A stretch of 5,991 nt of DNA from Deltaproteobacteria bacterium. GTDB lineage: Bacteria; Desulfobacterota; DAOWNY01. The stretch spans positions 1 to 5,991 of the forward strand of contig DAOWNY010000114.1 in NCBI GenBank assembly GCA_030642325.1, given 5' to 3'. How positions within the stretch are numbered: position 1 is the stretch's first letter; each line of letters starts with the position of its first letter. The position numbers were made by a program, and so were the translations under genes. The notes under the pieces are model-generated. The model was given only the letters and a program-made list of their open reading frames with translations, did no database searches and was not told the DNA's origin. This document shows positions 1-5,991 of the stretch, in pieces.

Positions 1-1041
1 AGACACCATGCTGGCGACCATGGGCGGAAAGATATGACCGGCTGCTTTGACGGGGGAGGAAAGACTCTCTCCTCTCAGTATATGCGTTTCCATGGTATCA
101 ATCACCCGGCAGGCGGCCCTATTTTTGATAATACCCCGTACTATACGGATAGATTCCAGTATACTCACGCCGCTTCCGATGAGAATGGAAAGATTTTTTG
201 TAAATTGAACAACAACGGAATAGTGAATAACCGGTCCTACTACCGGCAGTTTTATCTTTAAGCGATCTATCCAGTATCTTAAGGTGCTGTTCCATTGATA
301 TAAAAAAAATATCAGGGTGAAGGCGGCACCCATACCGCCAAAAAGATATATCCAGTAAATTTTAAACCAGTTGGCAACGTTGATGAGAAGTTCGGTATTC
401 CAGGGAAGTCTCTGAGCTCTTATTTTAAGAAGCGGCGCAATTTTTGGTATCACAAATCCCACCAAAAAAGAGACCACTACAATAACGGCAATAAGCAAAA
501 TAGCCGGATAAATAGAACCGGTGATCATTTGGTTTTTAAAGGCCGCTCTATCTTCGATGTGGGTGGCGATCCTGTCAAGCATCACACCTAATGTGCCACT
601 GGATTCACCGGCATCGATCATGCCGGTTATCAGTGAGTCAAAAGCCTTGGGATACCTTTTTAATGCCTCGGTCAGGGAGGAACCACCCTGGATATCCAGA
701 CGAATGCGCCCGATCATTTTACGCATCCTCCTTTTTTTTTCCTGTTCCTCCAGGACATAAAGAGAATTTACCAGGGTTACCCCGGAATTGATCAGCGAAG
801 CCAACTGGCGAAAAAACATAGCCAGGTCATTTGTGTTAATAGAACTCAGATAATCGAGGAGAGAAAGCTCGTAAGAATCCGCTTCTTCCTTTTCTCCGCT
901 AATCAAAGGCTCACTCAGGGAAATTACAATTCTTCTGCGGGCTCTCAGTGCTTGAGTGGCCGCATCCCTATCATCGGCCTCGATGGTCTCTTCAACCTCG
1001 TTTCCACCGGCATCTATGGTAGTATACTTAAAAAGTGGCAT
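1..1041 (-). CDS. GspF/PilC-family inner-membrane platform protein (C-terminus cut by window edge)
   Basis: This is the polytopic inner-membrane platform of a type IV pilus or type II secretion machine, on which the extension and retraction ATPases act. The frame runs from ATG 1041 (start MPLFKYTTIDAGG, a typical family opening) through 347 codons with no stop to the window edge. The family is usually about 400 residues, so some 50-60 residues including the last membrane helix should lie outside. The first cytoplasmic T2SSF domain covers about residues 70-175 (FFRQLASLINSGV, then the FDSLITGMIDAGESSG stretch). Membrane helices lie at about 177-200 and 228-249. The second T2SSF domain starts at about 277 (VVQFTKNLSILIGSGVSILE) and is cut. 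The two halves repeat the same LxxLIxSGV pattern, as expected for this family. The start is 25 nt after the upstream ATPase stop, so the two are probably co-transcribed. GspF versus PilC cannot be separated; the neighbouring PilT favours PilC. Confidence 0.95.
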   Translation of the reverse strand, partial: MPLFKYTTIDAGGNEVEETIEADDRDAATQALRARRRIVISLSEPLISGEKEEADSYELSLLDYLSSINTNDLAMFFRQLASLINSGVTLVNSLYVLEEQEKKRRMRKMIGRIRLDIQGGSSLTEALKRYPKAFDSLITGMIDAGESSGTLGVMLDRIATHIEDRAAFKNQMITGSIYPAILLIAVIVVVSFLVGFVIPKIAPLLKIRAQRLPWNTELLINVANWFKIYWIYLFGGMGAAFTLIFFLYQWNSTLRYWIDRLKIKLPVVGPVIHYSVVVQFTKNLSILIGSGVSILESIRIVRGIIKNRAACRVIDTMETHILRGESLSSPVKAAGHIFPPMVASMVS

Positions 1042-1047
1042 ATCGTT

Positions 1048-1051
1048 TCTC
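1048..1051 (-). promoter_or_regulatory. Weak ribosome binding site of the platform gene
   Basis: On the coding strand a GAGA lies 6 nt before ATG 1041. It is only a partial Shine-Dalgarno match, unlike the strong sites of the two ATPase genes. The spacer is AT-rich and holds a tandem heptamer (tgataat twice, 1054-1067 on the plus strand) that runs into the stop codon of the upstream gene. Initiation here may rely on ribosomes finishing the upstream gene 25 nt away; that is inference. Confidence 0.4.
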
Positions 1052-1066
1052 GATGATAATTGATAA

Positions 1067-2725
1067 TTATTGCAGCAAGGTTACCCGCATGACTTCTTCG
1101 GGAGATGTGATCCCTTTATTGACCTTGAGAAGGCCATCGGCAAAAAGCGTCCTCATTCCACCCTCAATAGCCACTTCCCGAATCCTTTCGGCCGAGACAT
1201 TCCTGATGACCTCCTGCTGGACTTCCCGGTTTACTTTGAAAAGTTCAAACATGGCGATTCGATCTCGGTAACCGCTATTATGGCAATGCCGGCACCCAAT
1301 TCCCCTAAACCACTCGGCTCCTTTGGGAAGCGACGATATGCCAAACCTTTTGAGTTCATCAACCGTTGGCTCAAAAGAAACTTTGCAGTGTGGACAGTTA
1401 ACTCTGACCAGCCTCTGAGCCATAACCCCGCATACGGTGGAACTTACCAAAAAGGGTTCGCATCCCATATCTACCAGCCTGGTAAGAGCGCTTGGAGCAT
1501 CATTGGTATGTATAGTGGCCAGGACCAGATGGCCGGTAAGGGCGGACTGAAGGGCAATGTCAGCGGTTTCTTTGTCCCTTATCTCCCCGATCATTATAAT
1601 GTCGGGGTCCTGGCGCAGAATAGATCTAAGGGCGGCCGGAAATGTTACCTTCATGGCCTGATCCACCTGAACCTGGGTGACTCCTTCCACTTTATATTCA
1701 ACAGGATCTTCGACTGTGGTAATATTTATTGCTTCTGATCTTACGGCCAGGAGTGCGGAATAGAGAGTGGTTGATTTCCCGGAACCGGTGGGGCTTGCCA
1801 GAAGAATAATTCCATGGGGTCTTTTAAGGAGGGATTCAAAGAGATCCCTGATGTCTTTCTCCATTCCGAGGGACTCAAAAGTAGTTCTTCTGCTCTCGGA
1901 AGTAAGAAGCCTTAAAACCGACTTTTCTCCGTATATATTAGGTAATATTGAAACCCTTATATCAACGGATTTACCTCCGTTTTTGAAGGTAAAAGCCCCG
2001 TCCTGGGGAGATCTTTTTTCAGCAATGTTCAGGTTTGAAATGACTTTAATTCTTGAAATTAGAGGGGGAGCGATATTAATCGGATGGGTTTCTACCTCCC
2101 GCATCAGTCCGTCCACCCGAAACCGGACCCGGAGAGTGTTTCTTCCGGTTTCAAAGTGAATATCCGAGGCCCTTTCCCGGACTGCCTTTTCAATAAGCCC
2201 ATCCACAAGCTTAATAATAGCCGCATCCTCAGACAGATCAACAGATACCTCCTCTTTTTCATATATCTCCTTAAGAATACTTTTGATTCTATTTGTCGTG
2301 GCAAGGTATATGGTCAGCTGCATACCGGTTAAGCTTCGCAGGTTTCCCAATACCTGAGGAGGAAGCGGCATGTCGCAGGCAATATGCAGAATGCTGTTCT
2401 CAATCTTCATGGGAGCAACATTGTAGCGTTTTGCCAGGGCGGGTGGGATGCGTTTTACGGCTTCAGGACGGACATCTGAAGCCTCGATGTCAATGTACCT
2501 CAGGCCGTATGTTTCAGCCATCGCCATGGCTACATCCTCGAATGCTGCATACCCCAGCCTGACCAGGGCATCTCCCAGCATCTCTTTTGATCTTTTTTGG
2601 TGCATAAGGGCTTCATCCAACTTTGGTCCATTGATAACCCCTCTATTAATAAGGGCCTGTCCCAATAACTTTCTTTTACCCCCTGATACCGGACTTGCAA
2701 TGTTCATACTCTGTCTGTCAATCAT
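1067..2725 (-). CDS. GspE/PilB-family extension (assembly) ATPase
   Basis: This is a cytoplasmic hexameric secretion ATPase that powers pilin or pseudopilin assembly. I start it at ATG 2725 (552 residues, near the usual 560 for PilB) because GGAGG lies 7 nt upstream. An in-frame GTG at 2803, overlapping the pilT stop as GTGA, would add 26 residues with no family resemblance. Numbering is from ATG 2725. Residues 20-72 form two 24-residue MshEN-like motifs 5 residues apart. The N2D-like segment at about 163-275 includes RASDIHFETG. Walker A is SPTGSGKS (311-318). The Asp box is TTVEDPVEY (336-344), Walker B DIIMIGEIRD (375-384) and the His box TGHLVLATIHT (397-407). Four cysteines as CPHC (444-447) and CRHC (478-481) make the zinc site typical of GspE/PilB. 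The first Walker A glycine is a serine; the catalytic lysine, Walker B glutamate and boxes are intact, so activity is expected. Whether it is GspE or PilB is open; PilT next door favours PilB. Confidence 0.96.
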   Translation of the reverse strand: MIDRQSMNIASPVSGGKRKLLGQALINRGVINGPKLDEALMHQKRSKEMLGDALVRLGYAAFEDVAMAMAETYGLRYIDIEASDVRPEAVKRIPPALAKRYNVAPMKIENSILHIACDMPLPPQVLGNLRSLTGMQLTIYLATTNRIKSILKEIYEKEEVSVDLSEDAAIIKLVDGLIEKAVRERASDIHFETGRNTLRVRFRVDGLMREVETHPINIAPPLISRIKVISNLNIAEKRSPQDGAFTFKNGGKSVDIRVSILPNIYGEKSVLRLLTSESRRTTFESLGMEKDIRDLFESLLKRPHGIILLASPTGSGKSTTLYSALLAVRSEAINITTVEDPVEYKVEGVTQVQVDQAMKVTFPAALRSILRQDPDIIMIGEIRDKETADIALQSALTGHLVLATIHTNDAPSALTRLVDMGCEPFLVSSTVCGVMAQRLVRVNCPHCKVSFEPTVDELKRFGISSLPKGAEWFRGIGCRHCHNSGYRDRIAMFELFKVNREVQQEVIRNVSAERIREVAIEGGMRTLFADGLLKVNKGITSPEEVMRVTLLQ

Positions 2726-2732
2726 GGATCTC

Positions 2733-2737
2733 CCTCC
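2733..2737 (-). promoter_or_regulatory. Ribosome binding site that sets the GspE/PilB start
   Basis: On the coding strand the sequence is GGAGG followed by 7 nt (GAGATCC) and ATG 2725. This near-ideal Shine-Dalgarno is the main reason to reject the longer GTG start at 2803. A perfect TATAAT lies just upstream (2741-2746 on the plus strand), but as a -10 box it would start transcription inside this site, so I do not call a promoter. Confidence 0.8.
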
Positions 2738-2763
2738 AAGATTATAAGCCTTGTGCTTGCTGA

Positions 2764-2789
2764 AGGTTGCGGCCTCAGACTTGCAACCT
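2764..2789 (-). other. Intercistronic stem-loop between pilT and the GspE/PilB gene
   Basis: A perfect 7-bp inverted repeat, AGGTTGC (coding strand, 2783-2789) and GCAACCT (2764-2770), encloses a 12-nt loop. It sits in the 74-nt spacer between the pilT stop and the ATPase start, about 26 nt before the Shine-Dalgarno. There is no following U-run, so it is not an intrinsic terminator. It could protect mRNA ends or set relative expression of the two ATPases, or be a small scattered intergenic repeat; these are inferences. Confidence 0.45.
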
Positions 2790-2799
2790 GAAACCTTTA

Positions 2800-3861
2800 T
2801 CACTTCAACAACCGTTCTACGTATTTGATGTCTCTGGCATTCTTGAGTACTGTTTCTCTGTCGATTCTGCCTTCCTTGTATAACCGCACAATGGAATGTT
2901 CCATGCTTTGCATTCCCTGGCTTGCCCCGGTTTCAATAACCGAACGTACCTGTTCCATCTTGTGCAACCTGATCATATTACTTATCCCCGGTGTGACTAT
3001 CATTATTTCTGCACTAGGGACACGCCCTTCTCCGTCTTTGCATCGAAGCAGTCTTTGAGAAACCACTGACTTTAATGTCATGGAAAGCTGGTGGGCTATC
3101 TGCTCCTGTTCGTCAGTGGGGAAAACCCCAACTATACGCGCTATGGTGGAAGTCGCATCCCGGGTATGAAGCGTTGAAAAGACTAAATGCCCGGTTTCTG
3201 CAGCCATAATGGCGGTGCGCATTGTGTCAAGATCACGCATTTCTCCAACCAGGATAACATCAGGATCTTCCCTCAGGGCGGAACGAAGCCCATCAGCAAA
3301 GGATGTCACATCTAGTTGGAGATCTCTTTGATTAACAAGCGCCTTTTTGTGGTTATGTACATACTCAACCGGATCCTCAATGGTTATGATATGACATGGT
3401 CTGTTTTCATTTATTCTGTCTATTAAGGAGGCAAGGGTGGTTGACTTTCCGCTTCCGGTCGGCCCTGTAATAAGAACAAGGCCATCCTGGATATTACAGA
3501 GATCATAAAGGGCGGCAGAGAGATTTAATTCGCCAAGGGTGGGAATTTCGTCAGCAAGTTTCCTGAAAGCCGCCGCCACACAACCCTGTTGATAAAATAC
3601 ATTTACCCGGAAGCGGCCGGCATATTCCCCGCCGTTTAAACCGTAAGCAAGATCAATTGACTGTTCTCGCTTAAGCACATTCTTCTGTTTGTCGGTAAGT
3701 ATCCCCGTCGCCAGGTTTTTTGTATCATCCTGATTCAATTTCCCGACATCAACAGAAACCAATTCTCCATGAATCCTGAGCATCGGCGGACTGTTTACGG
3801 TAAGATGCAAATCCGTTGCCCCTTTTTCAACCGTTAGCATCAACAGTTCCGATAGGTCCAA
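2800..3861 (-). CDS. pilT: PilT-family type IV pilus retraction ATPase
   Basis: PilT is a cytoplasmic hexameric ATPase that depolymerises the pilus, giving twitching motility, adhesion force or DNA uptake. I start it at TTG 3861 (353 residues; the family is about 345) because AAGGAG lies 6 nt upstream and the resulting N-terminus, (M)DLSELLMLTVEKGATDLHL, lines up with the normal PilT start. The ATG at 3885 adds 8 residues and has no Shine-Dalgarno. Numbering is from TTG 3861. The N-terminal PAS-like domain spans about 1-100. Walker A is GPTGSGKST (133-141), the Asp box ITIEDPVEY (160-168), Walker B VILVGEMRD (202-210) and the His box TGHLVFSTLHT (223-233). The QLSMTLKSVVSQRLL segment (258-272) is typical of PilT. 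It lacks the four-cysteine zinc site seen in its neighbour, as expected. The C-terminal AIRNLIRE element is degenerate (GISNMIRL, 292-299). PilU is a less likely alternative. It lies between the secretin and the extension ATPase, in the same direction. Confidence 0.95.
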   Translation of the reverse strand: MDLSELLMLTVEKGATDLHLTVNSPPMLRIHGELVSVDVGKLNQDDTKNLATGILTDKQKNVLKREQSIDLAYGLNGGEYAGRFRVNVFYQQGCVAAAFRKLADEIPTLGELNLSAALYDLCNIQDGLVLITGPTGSGKSTTLASLIDRINENRPCHIITIEDPVEYVHNHKKALVNQRDLQLDVTSFADGLRSALREDPDVILVGEMRDLDTMRTAIMAAETGHLVFSTLHTRDATSTIARIVGVFPTDEQEQIAHQLSMTLKSVVSQRLLRCKDGEGRVPSAEIMIVTPGISNMIRLHKMEQVRSVIETGASQGMQSMEHSIVRLYKEGRIDRETVLKNARDIKYVERLLK

Positions 3862-3867
3862 AATTAT

Positions 3868-3873
3868 CTCCTT
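3868..3873 (-). promoter_or_regulatory. Ribosome binding site that sets the pilT start at TTG 3861
   Basis: The coding strand reads AAGGAG, then 6 nt (ATAATT), then TTG. The next upstream ATG (3885) is preceded by TTAACATGACAAA, with no purine-rich site. If TTG is the start, the spacer to the secretin stop is 69 nt (3862-3930), A-rich on the coding strand, and without a terminator-like hairpin, consistent with read-through from the secretin gene. Confidence 0.7.
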
Positions 3874-3930
3874 TTCGTTTATCATTTTGTCATGTTAAAA
3901 TAGTCAGTTTTTCGTTTTTCTCGGCTTTTT

Positions 3931-5991
3931 TCACTTTTCATCAAATTCTAATAGTTTTTTTTTCCCTTCCTTAATGATGGGATGTTCCATACCCTCAATA
4001 ATTTTTTTAGTCACTCCCCCTGCCTCCCCCGGGGACATAATAATATGGGGAGTCAACAAAAATACCGTTTCCGTCCTCTGCTTTATCTCTCTCAGTTCTT
4101 TGAAAAAAAATCCAATCAGAGGTAAATCGCCAAGGAAAGGGACTTTACTTTCCTCGACACTTTCTTCTTCCTTTACCAACCCGCCAAGGGCCAACGTGTT
4201 ATTTTCAGGAACGATTATAATAGTATTGATAGACTCCCTTTCTTTAACGTCCACATATTCGGTTAGTAAATCGGTTACTGTTCCCTGATCTGAAAACACG
4301 GGATATCTGATTTCCGCCGCTGCTTTTTTCACACCTGATCTTTCGATATAAATTTTTAAGGTTACGCTCTTATCTTCATTTATCTGGGGGGTGATTTTCA
4401 AAGTCGTTCCTACCATGGCAACTCTATCGTAAGTCGGTATAGCGTATCCGGGTATTATATTATTTTCCTCCACCACCGGTCTGACTACATCCATATCCTT
4501 AAAAAAAGGAAAATTTTCCATTCCGGATTCTATAACCGCCTCTGTATTCTGGGCGGCAATGATCATCGGAGTCGATGTGATGTTCATTACCCCTTCATCC
4601 TTGAGAAGTTTCATTTCGGCATCAAACTTCCACTTATCATCAACAAAATTATATAATACCTGGGAACCGGCGGCGCCGAAGTAAGGCACGTTAAAAATCT
4701 GGGTTTTCTCGCCATATGATTCCCCGCCCTTTCGTCTGTATTCAAAATTTGTGATCTGAAAAAAGGAAGTAAAATTATCAGTCAAATTTACGCTAAGGAT
4801 TCTACATTCAATCAAAACCTGTGATGTTGGGGTATCGGTTTTCCTGATTATCTTTTCGATCTCTTCTAAGAGCCTTTCATCGGTTGAACTGGCAATAATC
4901 GAGTTATTGCGCAAAAATATGGTAATAATGGCAAATCCTACCTCCTTGTTGATCCAGCGAATGTCCTTGGCGGTTATCCGGAATCCCATCCTTTTTGCAA
5001 GCAACTGCTCAATTTTATCGGAAGTAAGAGCTTCCTCGAATTCAGGTATCTCAATTTGTTCCGTGATTTCTGCCTCGGCCTTGGACTCTTCTATGTGACC
5101 TTCTTCATCCGTTACGTCAGGGAATTTAATATGTTCGTAGCTTCTTAAATTTCTCGGCAGCTCATATTCAACGCGGCTTCCCATCACACAGGCGATTGAA
5201 TCCGCCAGCTGGGGGGCCGAGGCATATTTGAGATTAAATATCCGGGTTTTTATCTGATAATCGACCCCCATCTCATCGCTAAAATCCTCCACATTTATTA
5301 AGCAAATGTAACCTTTTTCCTTATTTTCCTTGTACCAGAGATTGTACTTTTTGCAGATGGTTTCTATGGCGGTTATAACCGGAACATCCTTGATTGCAAT
5401 CCATATTGGGATATAGGAAATATTTTTCTTGCATATTACATTCCGGCCGGTCTTTTTTGAAAATGCCATCAGGGCATCCTCAAGAAATAACCCCTTAAAT
5501 TCAAGCCTCTTGATTGTCCCTTCCGACCCAGGCCTATTGCCGCATATATAATCTATCCGGGGAATATCGCACTGTCTCATAATGAGGACATAATCGTCTT
5601 TTATGCTGAATGAAAGCATGTACTGTTCACAGAGTATCTTAATTGCGGATTCGAGACTGATATCCTTAAAAAATATGGTAATTTTCGTTTCCAACATATC
5701 ATGCTCAATCTCCTCATCCCCCCTTTCCACCTTGCCCTCTTTCCCTTTTTCTTTCTTTTTGACCATAAAATTCACGCCGGTCATGCCGGAGATAGCCTTG
5801 AGCACATTGGAAAGTTTTTCTTCATGGAAATCAATGAGTCCGATCATGGTAGTCTCCAACGCTATTTCTAATGGCGACTTTTCTACTTTCTTTGCCGGTT
5901 CAACAAATTCCGGCTCTTCGACCTTAGACTCCAGCGAAATAACGGCCTCTGGTCCGGAGGCGGATTTTTTATCCCCCTTATCAATCTGTGA
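3931..5991 (-). CDS. Secretin (GspD/PilQ family outer-membrane channel), N-terminus cut by window edge
   Basis: Secretins form the multimeric outer-membrane gate through which a pilus or secreted protein leaves. The frame is open from 5991 to the TGA at 3931 (686 residues); a TTG at 5859 is not a real start because coding continues upstream without a stop. Signal peptide and true start lie outside. Fragment residues 1-44 are a Lys/Glu/Pro-rich linker (VEEPEFVEPAKK). Two tandem STN/N0-like modules follow (about 50-139 and 161-234). A Secretin_N domain (about 247-389) begins RIFNLKYASAPQLADSI and carries an acidic insertion at 292-324. The secretin channel domain spans about 390-652, with NTLALGGLVKEE and the signature VPFLGDLPLIGFFFK (617-631), then VFLLTPHII. 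The tail after it is short, so no long pilotin-binding S-domain is visible. Seven cysteines lie in the N-terminal domains. PilQ-type AMIN domains are not seen but could lie upstream. GspD versus PilQ is unresolved; the adjacent pilT argues for a pilus secretin. Confidence 0.95.
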   Translation of the reverse strand, partial: SQIDKGDKKSASGPEAVISLESKVEEPEFVEPAKKVEKSPLEIALETTMIGLIDFHEEKLSNVLKAISGMTGVNFMVKKKEKGKEGKVERGDEEIEHDMLETKITIFFKDISLESAIKILCEQYMLSFSIKDDYVLIMRQCDIPRIDYICGNRPGSEGTIKRLEFKGLFLEDALMAFSKKTGRNVICKKNISYIPIWIAIKDVPVITAIETICKKYNLWYKENKEKGYICLINVEDFSDEMGVDYQIKTRIFNLKYASAPQLADSIACVMGSRVEYELPRNLRSYEHIKFPDVTDEEGHIEESKAEAEITEQIEIPEFEEALTSDKIEQLLAKRMGFRITAKDIRWINKEVGFAIITIFLRNNSIIASSTDERLLEEIEKIIRKTDTPTSQVLIECRILSVNLTDNFTSFFQITNFEYRRKGGESYGEKTQIFNVPYFGAAGSQVLYNFVDDKWKFDAEMKLLKDEGVMNITSTPMIIAAQNTEAVIESGMENFPFFKDMDVVRPVVEENNIIPGYAIPTYDRVAMVGTTLKITPQINEDKSVTLKIYIERSGVKKAAAEIRYPVFSDQGTVTDLLTEYVDVKERESINTIIIVPENNTLALGGLVKEEESVEESKVPFLGDLPLIGFFFKELREIKQRTETVFLLTPHIIMSPGEAGGVTKKIIEGMEHPIIKEGKKKLLEFDEK

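Noticed and set aside
34..261. Plus-strand open frame at the left edge
   Set aside because: The minus strand here is the continuous GspF/PilC frame with clear family features, so the plus-strand frame is a shadow.
1054..1067. Tandem heptamer tgataat-tgataat at the ATPase-platform gene junction
   Set aside because: Only two short AT-rich copies, partly within a stop codon; expected by chance in an AT-rich spacer, so not called as a repeat or operator.
1070..1738. Long plus-strand open frame of about 222 codons opposite the extension ATPase
   Set aside because: It lies antisense to the most conserved part of the ATPase (Walker and zinc regions), has no recognisable domain, and such antisense frames are common opposite conserved coding sequence.
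2741..2746. Perfect TATAAT on the coding strand before the extension ATPase
   Set aside because: No acceptable -35 box lies 16-18 nt upstream, and transcription starting from it would begin within the Shine-Dalgarno. Probably chance.
2726..2803. GTG start at 2803 for the extension ATPase, overlapping the pilT stop as GTGA
   Set aside because: The 26 extra residues have no family features and the region holds a hairpin and a strong Shine-Dalgarno for ATG 2725. Translational coupling through GTGA remains possible but is less likely.
3886..3930. Possible terminator or promoter between the secretin and pilT genes
   Set aside because: The spacer is A-rich on the coding strand with no stable stem followed by a U-run and no paired -35/-10 boxes that I can defend.
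3955..3963. A9 run (three AAA codons) near the end of the secretin gene
   Set aside because: It encodes Lys-Lys-Lys in a charged tail only ten codons from the stop; a slip would change only a few residues. No sign of a programmed event.

Overview
The window is gene-dense and carries one transcription unit on the minus strand, reading from right to left. It encodes the core of a type IV filament machine (type IV pilus / type II secretion superfamily). In transcription order there is an outer-membrane secretin (3931-5991, N-terminus cut by the right edge), a PilT-type retraction ATPase (2800-3861), a GspE/PilB-type extension ATPase (1067-2725) and the GspF/PilC inner-membrane platform protein (1-1041, C-terminus cut by the left edge). 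I found no convincing plus-strand gene, RNA gene, mobile element, CRISPR array or terminator.

The organism must be a diderm (Gram-negative) bacterium, because a secretin needs an outer membrane. Base composition looks moderate (mid-40s %GC by eye). The sequence does not settle the phylum. Mixed Gsp/Pil operons of this kind occur in Desulfobacterota, Planctomycetota, Omnitrophota and relatives, and I would not choose among them without a search.

The parts fit one machine. The platform protein in the inner membrane is turned or gated by the cytoplasmic ATPases. The GspE/PilB protein would drive assembly of pilin or pseudopilin subunits and the PilT protein would drive disassembly. The filament or substrate exits through the secretin. 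A dedicated PilT inside the operon favours a retractile type IV pilus over a pure type II secretion system, but the two ATPase-platform sets are too alike to be certain. No pilin, pilMNOP or prepilin peptidase gene lies in the window.

The sequence corrects three gene boundaries. The pilT start is best placed at TTG 3861, behind an AAGGAG site. The GspE/PilB start is best placed at ATG 2725, behind GGAGG. The secretin reading frame runs open to the right edge, so any start called near 5859 is an artefact. Points that depart from the textbook pattern are a visible tandem duplication of the STN/N0 domain in the secretin with unusually many cysteines, a degenerate MshEN-type (c-di-GMP-binding-like) N-domain and a Ser in place of the first Walker A Gly in the GspE/PilB ATPase, a degenerate AIRNLIRE motif in PilT, and a small hairpin in the pilT-gspE spacer. 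I see no sign of a wholly new system here.
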